Positions 27,190-36,295 are shown, counted from the first letter of the stretch. The stretch is DNA of 64,000 bases from an uncultured Acidobacteriota bacterium (GCA_902826685.1 CADEFT010000011.1:1-64000); one strand, 5' to 3'. Notes: generated by a model not told the origin, from the sequence alone. Numbers and translations are program-made.

Positions 27190-28338
27190 ATGGAATGCAT
27201 GTCCTTTACCGCCGATTCTCTGGCACAATCCTGCGGGCCGGTCCGGTTCGAATCCATCGAACTGCGCCGCGTTTCCATCGCCATGACGGAGCCGTTTCGC
27301 ATCAGCTCCGGCGTGGTTTCAACGAAAGACGCTATCCTGGCGCGCGTGCAAGAGAAGAGCGGGGCGTTCGGGTGGGGCGAATCCTCCTCGATGCCGGGCG
27401 GCTTCTATTCTTCCGAAACGCCCGATTCCTGCCAGGCCGAGCTTGCGGGGAAAATCGCGCCGGCGGTGTGCTCCCGCGAATTCGCCAACATGGCGGCGCT
27501 CGAACGGTTCCTGCTCGATCTCAACGCGAGCCGCTTCTCGACGGTGGCGATCGAATCGGCGGCGTGGGAGATGATGGCGCGGCGGCGCGGCGTGAGCCTG
27601 CGCGATCTGTTGGGCGTGCCGGACCGGCGCATCGCCTCCGGGCTTGCCGTCGGATTGCAGGATACGGTGGGCGCGCTGCTGCAAACATTGGTGAAGTGGA
27701 ATGTTTGGGACTACAAACGCGTCAAGATCAAGATCAAGCAGGGCCACGATGTGGCGCTGGTGACGGCCGTGCGCGAGATGCTGCCCGGGTTTCCGTTGTT
27801 TGTCGACGCCAATGCGGATTACTCGATCCGGCACCTGGACGTTTTTAAGGAACTCGACCGGTTCGGCATGCTGATGTTCGAACAGCCGTTTGCGGGCCAC
27901 GATCTGGAGGGCCTCGCGGAGTTGCAGCGCCACGTGCGCACGCCGGTGTGCATCGACGAAAGCGCGGAGTCGGCCGCTCAGGTGAAACGCGCGATCGAAA
28001 TGGGAGCGTGCCGCATCGTCAATATCAAGCTGCAGCGCGTGGGCGGCTTCTTGGAAGCGCTGCGCATCATCGAAGTCTGCCGCCAGCACGGCATTCCGGT
28101 CTGGATGGGCACGATGCCCGAACTCGGCATCGGCAGCGCGCACGCGCTGGCGCTCGCCTCGCATACGCAGTTCGCCTATCCCACCGATGTCGAGCCGAGC
28201 AGCCGCTGGTATCACGACGATCTGCTGACGCCCGCGATTGAACTCACCTCGGGCTGCATTAAACCGCCAACGGCCGGTTACAGCGTCGATCCCGAGAAGC
28301 TCGAACGCTACACGACGTGGCGCGAAACCATCGGCTGA
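27190..28338 (+). CDS. enolase-superfamily enzyme, o-succinylbenzoate synthase / N-acylamino acid racemase group
   Basis: The 382-aa protein has the muconate-lactonising fold. The N-domain begins at FESIELRRVSIAMTEPFR, and barrel motifs are VKIKIKQGHD (acid/base Lys), FVDANADYS, MFEQPF, CIDESAES and IVNIKLQRVGG (second Lys). These match the OSBS/NAAAR branch. OSBS works in menaquinone synthesis, but no other men gene is in the window, so racemase or promiscuous activity is possible. Start is uncertain: GTG 27181, ATG 27190 or ATG 27199, none with a clear SD. It is probably cotranscribed with the SDR gene before it. Confidence 0.85.
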   Translation: MECMSFTADSLAQSCGPVRFESIELRRVSIAMTEPFRISSGVVSTKDAILARVQEKSGAFGWGESSSMPGGFYSSETPDSCQAELAGKIAPAVCSREFANMAALERFLLDLNASRFSTVAIESAAWEMMARRRGVSLRDLLGVPDRRIASGLAVGLQDTVGALLQTLVKWNVWDYKRVKIKIKQGHDVALVTAVREMLPGFPLFVDANADYSIRHLDVFKELDRFGMLMFEQPFAGHDLEGLAELQRHVRTPVCIDESAESAAQVKRAIEMGACRIVNIKLQRVGGFLEALRIIEVCRQHGIPVWMGTMPELGIGSAHALALASHTQFAYPTDVEPSSRWYHDDLLTPAIELTSGCIKPPTAGYSVDPEKLERYTTWRETIG

Positions 28339-28341
28339 GCG

Positions 28342-29349
28342 TTACCGGCTCGGCGGCGTGAGGCCTTCGGTTTCGCCTAGGCCGCGGTCAAGCCAGCCCG
28401 GATACCAGCGGAACACGTTGCCGGTGAGCGAGCCGATGTAGATCTCGCCATTGGTGGCGCAGTGCAGCCAGTGGCCTGGGGATTCCATTGCGCCCAGCAC
28501 CTTGCCCGTCTTGATATCGACGCGCATGATGCGGCCGGCCAGGGTGTCGTAGGTGAGGTTCTCGATGTTGTTGCGATGCGTGATCACCCAGACCTCGTCG
28601 TTCGGCGTGATGAAGATGTTCTGCGTAGCGCCGAGGTTATTCCAGGTTCTCAGTAGCTTGCCATCGGCGTCGAAAATCTGGATGCGATTGTTCTCGCGGT
28701 CGCTCACATAAACGGTGCCCTTGGAATCGACCGCCACCGAGTGCACGGTGTTGAACTCGCTTGGACCTTTGCCCTTCTTGCCCCAATCCTTGACGTACTT
28801 CCCGTCCATGGTGAATTTCACCACGCGGGAATTGCCATAGCCATCCGAGACATAGAAATGCTTGAAGTCGGGCGTGAAGGCGATGTCGGTGGGCCGGTTG
28901 AAGGTATCGGGAGTCGTGCCCGCGACGCCTTTCTTCCCAAGCGTCAGCAGCAGCTTGCCGTTCCGGTCGAACTTCATCACCTGGTGGTCGCCGTTGTCGG
29001 TGATCCAGACGTTACCCTCGCGGTCGCAGCGCATGCCATGCGGATTGCCGAACAATCCCTTGCCCCACGAGCGCAGATATTTCCCCTTGGTGTCGAACAC
29101 GACGATGGGATCGGCCTTCTTGCCGCGATGGAACACGTAGACTTCGGTGGCTTGCGGATTCACCGCCACCGAGGAGACGCGGCCAAACTTCCAGCCTTCG
29201 GGCATGGTGTCCGGCTCTTCCCCAAAGCGGACGGCAACGCGGTATTTCATCAGGCCGCCTTCATGCGGATACCAGCCGGAGGGAGTGGGCTGCGCGGCGA
29301 GTGTGGCCGCGGCGGCGAACAGAAGAAGCGCTTGCATGGCTCGCGTCAT
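28342..29349 (-). CDS. secreted NHL-repeat protein (peptidyl-alpha-hydroxyglycine amidating lyase-like)
   Basis: The 335-aa protein has a signal peptide (MTRAMQALLLFAAAATLAAQ). The rest is a six-bladed propeller with NHL-type repeats: SSVAVNPQATEVYVF, NPHGMRCDREGNVWITD, RPTDIAFTPDFKHFYVSD, VHSVAVDSKGTVYVSDREN. Sequence style matches the peptidylglycine alpha-amidating lyase-like family abundant in this phylum. In bacteria the role is mostly unknown. ATG 29349 was chosen; 29337 would shorten the leader. It is divergent from the aldolase-like gene with 35 nt between starts, and its stop is 3 nt from the convergent gene. Confidence 0.8.
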   Translation of the reverse strand: MTRAMQALLLFAAAATLAAQPTPSGWYPHEGGLMKYRVAVRFGEEPDTMPEGWKFGRVSSVAVNPQATEVYVFHRGKKADPIVVFDTKGKYLRSWGKGLFGNPHGMRCDREGNVWITDNGDHQVMKFDRNGKLLLTLGKKGVAGTTPDTFNRPTDIAFTPDFKHFYVSDGYGNSRVVKFTMDGKYVKDWGKKGKGPSEFNTVHSVAVDSKGTVYVSDRENNRIQIFDADGKLLRTWNNLGATQNIFITPNDEVWVITHRNNIENLTYDTLAGRIMRVDIKTGKVLGAMESPGHWLHCATNGEIYIGSLTGNVFRWYPGWLDRGLGETEGLTPPSR

Positions 29350-29377
29350 TTTACAGGTTGCGGGCGGTGAGTACAAT
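29350..29377 (+). promoter_or_regulatory. promoter of D-threonine-aldolase-like gene
   Basis: TTTACA (29350-29355), 16-nt spacer, TACAAT (29372-29377), then 7 nt to ATG 29385. This is the best-supported of the putative leaderless promoters in the window. The -35 directly abuts the start codon of the divergent NHL gene. Confidence 0.6.
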
Positions 29378-29384
29378 GCTTTAA

Positions 29385-30485
29385 ATGAGTGCAAATGACG
29401 CCGCGATCGGACTGCCGCTCGCGGAATTGGAAACGCCCGCCTTGTGCCTGGACCTGGATGCGTACCGGCGTAACGTGGCCCGAATGGTGCGATACATCGT
29501 TACCGATCACCACCTGAACTGGCGTCCGCATATGAAAGGGCAGAAGGCGGTGGAACTGGCGCGGGAAGCGATCGCCGCCGGGGCCATTGGCGTTACGTGC
29601 GCGACGCTCTATGAAGCGGAAGCGATGGTCAGCGGCGGCATTGGCGGTGTGTTGATCGCCAACCAGATTGCCGGTGCGCGCAAGCTGGCGCGCCTGGCGC
29701 GATTGCAGCGGACCTCCGCCGTCATGGCGGCCACCGATAGCCTGGAACACGCGCAGGCTCTCAACGAAGCGGCGCTGGCCGAAGGCACGGCCGTTCCCGT
29801 GCTGATCGAATTGAACGTCGGCATGCATCGCAGTGGCATCGCGCCCGGCGAACCCACGGTGGCGCTGGCCAAAGCCATCGTCGCGATGAAGGGGTTGCGG
29901 CTGGCGGGTTTGATGGGATGGGAAGGGCACGTGCTCGCGTTCGAAGATGAAGCCAAGCGCGAGAAGATCACAACGGCGATGCAGGCCTTGACCGCGTCGG
30001 CGGCTCAGTGCCGCGCGGCAGGCATCGTCATTGAAATCGTATCGGCGTCCGGCAGCGGGACGTTCCGCATGTCGGCGCCGCTTGAAGGCATCACCGAAGT
30101 GCAGGCGGGCGGGGGCGTGTTCTCAGATCTCAGCTACCGGAAATGGGGACTCGATCATGAGTTCGCCCTCACGATTCTGACGCGCGTGGTCAGCCGGCCC
30201 AGCGCTACACGCGTCATCGTCGATGGGGGATTCAAGACGATGAGCGTGCAGCATGGACTGCCTCAGCCTTTGGGAATTCCACCGGTCAGGAATCTCGCGT
30301 TGTCGGCCGAACACGGCAACATCGAACTCGAATTGCCCGACGATTCGCTGCAAGTGGGCGATCCGGTTTCCTTCGTGCCCGGATACACCGACAGCACGCT
30401 GTGCCTGCACGATGAGATGTGCGTGCTGCGGGAAGGGAAGCTGGAGGCCGTGTGGACGATTCCGGGCCGAACGGGCCGCCGCTGA
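29385..30485 (+). CDS. PLP-dependent D-threonine aldolase / D-serine dehydratase-like enzyme
   Basis: The 366-aa protein has the alanine-racemase N-terminal TIM barrel. The PLP-lysine motif is RPHMKGQK near residue 48, and ELNVGMHRSG, ASGSGTF and QAGGGVFSD form the phosphate-binding face. The C-terminal beta domain ends PGYTDSTLCLHDE. In characterised relatives the metal site there is a His-x-Cys or His-x-Asp pair after Pro-Asn; here the matching residues are Tyr-Thr-Asp, so the His is replaced. Activity on a beta-hydroxy-D-amino acid is likely but the exact reaction is open. Confidence 0.82.
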   Translation: MSANDAAIGLPLAELETPALCLDLDAYRRNVARMVRYIVTDHHLNWRPHMKGQKAVELAREAIAAGAIGVTCATLYEAEAMVSGGIGGVLIANQIAGARKLARLARLQRTSAVMAATDSLEHAQALNEAALAEGTAVPVLIELNVGMHRSGIAPGEPTVALAKAIVAMKGLRLAGLMGWEGHVLAFEDEAKREKITTAMQALTASAAQCRAAGIVIEIVSASGSGTFRMSAPLEGITEVQAGGGVFSDLSYRKWGLDHEFALTILTRVVSRPSATRVIVDGGFKTMSVQHGLPQPLGIPPVRNLALSAEHGNIELELPDDSLQVGDPVSFVPGYTDSTLCLHDEMCVLREGKLEAVWTIPGRTGRR

Positions 30486-30486
30486 A

Positions 30487-31509
30487 TTAATGAGTAACTA
30501 GGAAAATGACGGCGAACATCTGCAGCAGCAAAAGGGGGAACGCCCATTTCACCACTGGATGCGCGAAGTTCGGCGTGAAGCCTACGCCGATTCTGCGCTG
30601 TACCATCATGGCGGGATCCTGCGGTGCGTAATAGAAGGAACTCCAGAGCCAGCCTTCTTCCGGAGCACCGCCGGCTTCGGCTTCGGCATCCTGGGCGGCG
30701 CGGCTCAGCGTGCGCACCAAAGCAATGGAAGCGGCCATGACGGCCAGGACTATCCACAGCGGATGCAGAGTCTTTTCGGGATTGGCCGTTAACGGATGCA
30801 GCGCGATATAGCTCATCAGCAGGCTGACGAAGAGGCCGCTGCCTGCCAGGGCATTGACCGTGAGGCGCACGAATCGGGTGGTGGCGGGCCCGCGCCGCGG
30901 CGCTCCTAAGACCGTCATCGCCAGAATGGAGTAGAGCAGCACTAATGTGGAGAGGCCGATAATCAGGACGCCATAGACGCCCTTGAACGATTTCTCTCCC
31001 CAGCGGTCCGGCTGCCCGTTGATGCCCCAATGGATGGGAAAGCGAGCTGGAATCTGGTCCCAATGCTGCGCCAAATACTCGGCGCTGCCGATGAGGATCA
31101 GCAGCGGCAGCAGCACGAGAATCCAGCTCCACCACGCCATCACCGGTTCGGGGCGAAGCGCCGCGCGGCGCACGCTGGAGCGCGGTTCGATGGCGAAGGG
31201 TTCCACTCGCGCCTTACTCCAATGAAACAACAGCGTGCCTGCAACCGCCTGCAGCAGTGGCGGCGCTACCATCAACCACGCCTTGCCGGACTGTAGTCCA
31301 AGCGCGCCGGCCCAGCCGGCTACCAGGGCCGTTATCCAGTTGCCGAGCGTGAAACGGCGCAGAATCGCCTGCGATGGGGCGCTTTGGCGGAAGCCCTCCG
31401 CCACCGGAACTCCGAACAGGAAGCCGGGATGTCCGCCCGGCGTCATCTGGAAAACCACGGCCGCGGTCAAAGCCGCCAAAACCGGAATCAGCAGGATTGT
31501 CAGCGTCAT
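30487..31509 (-). CDS. DUF1648/DUF5808 integral membrane protein
   Basis: The 340-aa protein has about eight hydrophobic helices. The centre holds the DUF1648 motif RFPIHWGINGQPDRWGEKS near residue 150, and the C-terminal part holds a DUF5808-like segment (WSSFYYAPQDPAMMVQRRI, then NFAHP). The gene begins 3 nt after the stop of a GntR-family regulator. GntR (YtrA-type) regulators next to DUF1648 membrane proteins are a recurrent pair, thought to serve envelope stress or antimicrobial responses. Its stop lies 1 nt from that of the convergent aldolase-like gene. Confidence 0.85.
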   Translation of the reverse strand: MTLTILLIPVLAALTAAVVFQMTPGGHPGFLFGVPVAEGFRQSAPSQAILRRFTLGNWITALVAGWAGALGLQSGKAWLMVAPPLLQAVAGTLLFHWSKARVEPFAIEPRSSVRRAALRPEPVMAWWSWILVLLPLLILIGSAEYLAQHWDQIPARFPIHWGINGQPDRWGEKSFKGVYGVLIIGLSTLVLLYSILAMTVLGAPRRGPATTRFVRLTVNALAGSGLFVSLLMSYIALHPLTANPEKTLHPLWIVLAVMAASIALVRTLSRAAQDAEAEAGGAPEEGWLWSSFYYAPQDPAMMVQRRIGVGFTPNFAHPVVKWAFPLLLLQMFAVIFLVTH

Positions 31510-31512
31510 GGG

Positions 31513-31914
31513 TCAACCCTCCATCTCTTCGGCGACCGTGCGCAGACGGCCGGCGATGCGCGGCGCCGGCAGGCCCTGGGCGCGCATTTCCGCGATGAAA
31601 TCGCGCAGGCGTCTTTCGAAGCTCCGCTCCAGTTCGAGCCGCCGTTCCCGCTTTGGAGCGGTTGCGGCGCGTTCCAGCACCACCGTCGGCCGGCCGTGGG
31701 CCACCTCAATCCAGCCCTCGAGCGCCAGCGCGCGATAGGCTTCGGCCACCGTGTTGTGATGAACGCCCAGATCCACCGCCAGCCGGCGCACCGAAGGCAG
31801 CGCTTCGCCGGGCTCCAGCGCGCCTTCGACGCAAAAACGCCGTAACTGGTCCACGATCTGGCGGTAGGCCGGAACCGGGGACTTCAGGTCGATCGCCAGA
31901 ACCGGGCCGGTCAT
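31513..31914 (-). CDS. GntR-family transcriptional regulator (YtrA-like)
   Basis: The 133-aa protein has an N-terminal winged helix (PAYRQIVDQLRRFCVEG, LPSVRRLAVDLGVHHNT, VAEAYRALALEGW), residues about 10-80, and a short helical C-terminus for dimerisation without a large effector domain. That is the YtrA subfamily layout. ATG 31914 (MTGPVLAIDLKS) is preferred; further upstream the frame would run through the operator-like repeats. It probably represses itself and the DUF1648 gene through inverted repeats at 31916-31954. Confidence 0.9.
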   Translation of the reverse strand: MTGPVLAIDLKSPVPAYRQIVDQLRRFCVEGALEPGEALPSVRRLAVDLGVHHNTVAEAYRALALEGWIEVAHGRPTVVLERAATAPKRERRLELERSFERRLRDFIAEMRAQGLPAPRIAGRLRTVAEEMEG

Positions 31915-31915
31915 C

Positions 31916-31954
31916 TGTACACCATACACGTACACTATACGGCAAACTGTATAG
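31916..31954. promoter_or_regulatory. two abutting inverted repeats, probable GntR operators
   Basis: TGTAC (31916-31920), 9 nt, GTACA (31930-31934) forms one inverted repeat. It is followed without a gap by CTATAC (31935-31940), 8 nt, GTATAG (31949-31954). Both are perfect. The block begins 2 nt upstream of the GntR start codon and ends 38 nt before the TonB receptor 2 ATG, so binding could affect both directions. Confidence 0.6.
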
Positions 31955-31978
31955 AAGATCAAGACAGATGGGTTGCTC

Positions 31979-31984
31979 TACAAT
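31979..31984 (+). promoter_or_regulatory. candidate -10 (TACAAT) of TonB receptor 2
   Basis: TACAAT ends 7 nt before ATG 31992. There is no SD before the ATG. No consensus -35 was recognised upstream, where the GntR-type repeats begin. Confidence 0.4.
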
Positions 31985-31991
31985 ATCCGGT

Positions 31992-34900
31992 ATGCCAATC
32001 GCTTTGCTTCTGATTCTGGTCTCAGCGATTTCCGCTTTCGCCCAGAACACCACGGGCTCCATCGTCGGGGTGATCCGCGATCCTTCGTCCGCCATCGTAT
32101 CGGGCGCCCGCGTCACGGCGCGCAATGAACAGACCGGTCTCGCGCGCGCGGCCGAAACCAACGAAGAAGGGCTTTACAGGCTGCCTTTTCTGCCAGGAGG
32201 CAGCTACACCGTCAAGGTGGAACGGAACGGGTTCAAGAGCCAGCAGCAAACTGGGGTCCGGATCGAGATCCTGCAGGTGCGGGCGGTGGATTTTCAACTC
32301 GAACTGGGCTCGGTCTCGGAAACGGTGACGGTGGAGACCCGGGCGCCGCTGCTTGAGACGGAAACCTCGTCGGCCGGGGAAGTGATCAAGGGCGAGCAGG
32401 TGGTGAGTCTGCCGTTGAGTGCGCGCCAGTTCCTGCAACTGGCGTTTCTGACGCCGATGGCGACGCCGGCGACCGGCGACTTCCGCTCCACCGAAGTGAA
32501 TCGTGAATCGCCGATGCCGGCGGCGGCGGGGCAGCGGCCGGAGCAGAACAACTACCAGATCGACGGCGTGGACAATCGCGAATCGGGGCGGAACAGCTTC
32601 GCGGTGGGCGCCTCGGTGGAAGCCGTCGGCGAGTTCCGCGTGCAGACGGGCCTGGCGCCCGCCGAGTTTGGCCGGGGCGGCGGCGTCATCATCAACGTCG
32701 CCACCAAGACCGGCACCAACGCCTATCACGGCGCGCTCTATGAATTCCTGCGCAACAACAAATTCGATTCCCGGCCTTTCTTTTCCAATCGCGTCAGCCC
32801 GCTGAAGCGCAATCAATTCGGCGGCGCGCTAGGAGGGCCGCTGCGCAAGGACAAGCTGTTTTTCTTCGGAAACTACGAAGGGTTTCGCGAGGCGGCGACC
32901 GGCAATCCACCGGTGGGCCGCGTGATGACGCCGTCGGAGCGCGCGGGCGTTTTCCCCACCGCCATCGTCGATCCGCTCGACGGGCGCACGCCGTTTGCCA
33001 ATAACACGATTCCGCGCTCGCGCATCGACCCCATCTCCGAACGCATTCTCACGCTGGTGCCGGAACAGAATACGCCCTCCGATCCACTGCGCAACTTCGT
33101 GTTCAACGGCATTCCTTCCGGGCGTTTGAACCGCGACTACGCGATCGGACGCATGGACTATAACGCCGGTCCGAACGACACGCTGTTTGGCCGCTATCTC
33201 TATAATCAGGAAACGCAGCGCTCGGCGCCGTCGCTGCCCGCGCCCGCTAACTCCGGCGGCCGCGACTTCATCTTGCGGGCGCAATCGGCTTCCCTCAACT
33301 GGAACAAGGTGCTGAAGCCTTCGCTGATCAACAGCGTCAACATCGGCTTCACGCGCTACCGGAACCGGTTGGGATCGCTGAACTCGTTCGTGAAGGACTT
33401 CATCACGCCGTTCGGCATTACCAATACGCTTTCGGCCGGTGACCCGCTGTTCTGGGCCGCGCCCAGCGTTGCGGTGCCGGGTTTTCTGTTCCCCTCGGAA
33501 ATCACGCCGAACTACCGCACCATGAACAACTATCAGATTCAAGAGAATCTGCTGTGGAGCCGCGGCTCGCACACCGTCAAGTTCGGCGCCGATCTGCGGC
33601 AGATCCGCACCTTTATGTTCTACACCGGTGGCAACGGCAGCACCACGTTCTCCAATGCCTACACGGGCAACAACGTGGCCGATTTCCTGACGGGGTTCGC
33701 TTCGAACGTGAGCAAGACGGCGCGGGCCACCGAGTGGAACTCGCGCGTGAACTACGGCGGCGTATTCGTGCAGGACGATTGGAAGTTGACCAGCAAGCTG
33801 ACGCTCAACATCGGCCTGCGCTATGAGACGGAAAGCGCGCTGCGGCAGAGCGACAACGGAGGGCTGGGATGGCACGTGGCCGACAGCACCATGCTGGTGT
33901 CGAAAGATGCGCGCAACCGTCCGGCGATCGAGAGTTTTTATCAGAACATCCGGCCGGAAATCAAAGTCCGGTTCGTTGACCAGCAGCGGCCCTATGACAC
34001 CGACAAGAATAATTTCCAGCCGCGGTTCGGTTTCGCCTACAACCCGTTTTCAAAAACTGTGATTCGCGGCGGCTATGGCGTTTACTTCGATGCGCCGCAG
34101 ATTCAGTCCTTGGCTTCAACTAACGATTTCGCGCCCAACACACTGCGGCCCATCTGGACGGCCAATCCCACCACGCCCGATACCGGCTACAATCCCGACG
34201 GGCGCACCGCGGCGGAGGCCACGCTACGTACGGCGCCGCTGACGATTTTTCCCTTCATCTCGCGCAAGTTTCCCTACGCCAAGATTCAGCAATGGAACCT
34301 GAGTGTGCAGCGGCAGATCGGCAATACCTTCGTGGTGGAAGGCATGTATCAGGGCGCGGCGGGCGTGAATCTGCTGGGGTTTGACAACATCAACTTCCGC
34401 GCTCCCGGACCGGGCAACGTGCAGCAGCAACTGCCCTGGTCTTACTTCGCGCGCATCCAGAATGAAGATATGTGGGGCCAGTCGAACTTCCACGGATTCG
34501 GCCTGAAGCTGGAACAGCGGATGGTTCACGGCTTCTCCTACCTGCTTGCCTACACGTGGTCGAAGGCCATCGACAACGCTTCCACGTTCAACGCGGGACC
34601 GCAATGGACCGATCCGTTCAATCGCCGCACGGCGCGCGGTCCTTCCGATTTCAATGCGCCGCACCGCCTCTCGGCCGCCTACGAATATCGTCTGCCGCTG
34701 TTTCGCGGCAATCGCTGGTTGGGCGGATGGGGCGTGCGCGGGCTCACGGCTTTGCAAACCGGGCTGCCGCAGAACGTCACGATGAATCTCGCCCGCACGG
34801 GGATTTGCGCCGTCGCCTGCAGCGCGCGGCCCGATCGCATCGGCGACGGCAATTTCGACAAAGGCACGCGCAGCCTCTCCGCGTTTTACGATGTCAACGC

Positions 34901-35183
34901 CTTCCGGCTCATCGCCAACGGCGGCGCGGACCGGCGCGTGGGCAACTCGGGCCGCAACATTCTGGTGAGCGCGGGCGTGAACAACTTCGACCTGCAAGCA
35001 TTCAAGGACTTCCGCATCCGCGAGAATCACAACCTGGAGTTCCGATGGGAAAATTTCAACGCCTTCAACCACACGCAATGGGGCGGAGCCGGCACGAACC
35101 TGGAGGCGCCCACGCAATTCGGCGTCATCAGTTCCACGCGCGCGCCGCGCATCATGCAGTTTGTACTGCGCTACTCGTTCTGA
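31992..35183 (+). CDS. Oar-like TonB-dependent receptor with carboxypeptidase-regulatory domain (2)
   Basis: The 1063-aa outer-membrane receptor has signal peptide MPIALLLILVSAISAFAQ. The regulatory-like domain is at about 20-105 (GVIRDPSSAIVSGARVTA, EEGLYRLPFLPGGSYTVKV). The plug region contains NNYQIDGVDNRESGRN and APAEFGRGGGVIINVATKTG. The barrel ends QFVLRYSF with the terminal Phe used for outer-membrane insertion. ATG 31992 sets the signal peptide at the N-terminus; ATG 31968 would add 8 residues. A sialidase gene overlaps its stop, suggesting that the pair handles a sialic-acid-like or related glycan ligand. Confidence 0.92.
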   Translation: MPIALLLILVSAISAFAQNTTGSIVGVIRDPSSAIVSGARVTARNEQTGLARAAETNEEGLYRLPFLPGGSYTVKVERNGFKSQQQTGVRIEILQVRAVDFQLELGSVSETVTVETRAPLLETETSSAGEVIKGEQVVSLPLSARQFLQLAFLTPMATPATGDFRSTEVNRESPMPAAAGQRPEQNNYQIDGVDNRESGRNSFAVGASVEAVGEFRVQTGLAPAEFGRGGGVIINVATKTGTNAYHGALYEFLRNNKFDSRPFFSNRVSPLKRNQFGGALGGPLRKDKLFFFGNYEGFREAATGNPPVGRVMTPSERAGVFPTAIVDPLDGRTPFANNTIPRSRIDPISERILTLVPEQNTPSDPLRNFVFNGIPSGRLNRDYAIGRMDYNAGPNDTLFGRYLYNQETQRSAPSLPAPANSGGRDFILRAQSASLNWNKVLKPSLINSVNIGFTRYRNRLGSLNSFVKDFITPFGITNTLSAGDPLFWAAPSVAVPGFLFPSEITPNYRTMNNYQIQENLLWSRGSHTVKFGADLRQIRTFMFYTGGNGSTTFSNAYTGNNVADFLTGFASNVSKTARATEWNSRVNYGGVFVQDDWKLTSKLTLNIGLRYETESALRQSDNGGLGWHVADSTMLVSKDARNRPAIESFYQNIRPEIKVRFVDQQRPYDTDKNNFQPRFGFAYNPFSKTVIRGGYGVYFDAPQIQSLASTNDFAPNTLRPIWTANPTTPDTGYNPDGRTAAEATLRTAPLTIFPFISRKFPYAKIQQWNLSVQRQIGNTFVVEGMYQGAAGVNLLGFDNINFRAPGPGNVQQQLPWSYFARIQNEDMWGQSNFHGFGLKLEQRMVHGFSYLLAYTWSKAIDNASTFNAGPQWTDPFNRRTARGPSDFNAPHRLSAAYEYRLPLFRGNRWLGGWGVRGLTALQTGLPQNVTMNLARTGICAVACSARPDRIGDGNFDKGTRSLSAFYDVNAFRLIANGGADRRVGNSGRNILVSAGVNNFDLQAFKDFRIRENHNLEFRWENFNAFNHTQWGGAGTNLEAPTQFGVISSTRAPRIMQFVLRYSF

Positions 35184-36235
35184 TTTCGGGCGCCGCCGCG
35201 ATCGCCGCGGACAAAGAGCCGTTCGAGTTTCTGGTCGCGCCTTCGACGGATGAGAACCGGCGTAATTCCGAGGGCGATATCATCGCGCTGGGCCATGGCC
35301 GCCTGATGCTGGCCTGGACGGAGTTCTACACAGGCGCCGGTTCCGATTGGGCTCCGTCGCGGATTGCGGCGAAGTTTTCCCGCGACGGCGGGCGGACCTG
35401 GAACAACAAGATCGTCCTTCAGGAAAACATCGGCACCATGAACACGATGGAGGCCGACCTGCTGCGGCTCAAATCGGGCAAGATTCTGTTCATCTTCGGC
35501 CGCAAAAATTCCGAGGCCGACTGCGCGCCCCTGGTGCGATGGTCCACCGACGACGGCAAGACGTTCAGCGAGCCCAAGGCGATTTTGATCGACCCTTCGC
35601 CTTCCTACACCGGGCTTAACAACGACCGGGCGATTCAATTGAAATCGGGCCGGGTGCTGCTGCCGCTGTGGTACACCAGCGACTATCGCGTGGATCCGCA
35701 CATTAAGACGCGCGCCTACTATTCCGACGATGAAGGCCAGTCCTGGAAGCAGAGCCGCACGCTGATCGACATTCCCGATACGCGCGCCGGGGCGCAGGAG
35801 CCGGGGGTGGTGGAGTTGAAGGACGGCCGCGTGATGATGTGGATCCGCAATCAGAAGGGCAAGATTTATCGCAGTTATTCTTCCGATCGCGGAGAAAGCT
35901 GGTCGGCGCCGGAGGCGATGGAACTCGACTCGCCGCTGTCGCCGCAATCGATCAAGCGCATCCCCAAAACAGGAGACCTGCTTCTTGTTTGGAACAATTC
36001 GCCCAAGCTCCGTACGCCGCTGACATCCGCCATTTCAAAGGACGACGGCAAGACCTGGACCCACATCCGCAACGTGGATGAAACACAGGATCGCACCTTC
36101 GCCTATACCAGCATCGAGTTCTGGAAAGACTGGGTCCTGCTGACCTACTACCTCGGGCCGAAGCCCGGAGGAAGGGCCGCCGATGGCTGGTCGTTGAAGT
36201 TGAAGGCGCTGCCGCTTTCCTGGCTGTACAAATAG
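35180..36235 (+). CDS. exo-sialidase-like secreted protein (start uncertain)
   Basis: The protein of about 351 aa is a six-bladed sialidase-fold propeller: RNSEGDIIALGHGRLMLAW, then Asp-box-like repeats SRDGGRTWNN, STDDGKTFSE, SDDEGQSWKQ, SDRGESWSA and SKDDGKTWTH, with the Arg/Glu-containing GAQEPGVVELKDG segment. No ATG, GTG or TTG exists in frame before the domain. The first plausible start is CTG 35180, overlapping the receptor stop as CTGA. A hydrophobic leader (VCTALLVLISGAAAIAAD) is encoded in this frame but begins before the receptor stop. Translational coupling or a non-standard start is likely. The fold may act on sugars other than sialic acid. Confidence 0.8.
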   Translation: MISGAAAIAADKEPFEFLVAPSTDENRRNSEGDIIALGHGRLMLAWTEFYTGAGSDWAPSRIAAKFSRDGGRTWNNKIVLQENIGTMNTMEADLLRLKSGKILFIFGRKNSEADCAPLVRWSTDDGKTFSEPKAILIDPSPSYTGLNNDRAIQLKSGRVLLPLWYTSDYRVDPHIKTRAYYSDDEGQSWKQSRTLIDIPDTRAGAQEPGVVELKDGRVMMWIRNQKGKIYRSYSSDRGESWSAPEAMELDSPLSPQSIKRIPKTGDLLLVWNNSPKLRTPLTSAISKDDGKTWTHIRNVDETQDRTFAYTSIEFWKDWVLLTYYLGPKPGGRAADGWSLKLKALPLSWLYK

Positions 36236-36295
36236 CGGGCTATTTGTAGGGCCGCCCGCAAAACGGACTACGCGGGCCGCGTCCTTGATTTCACG

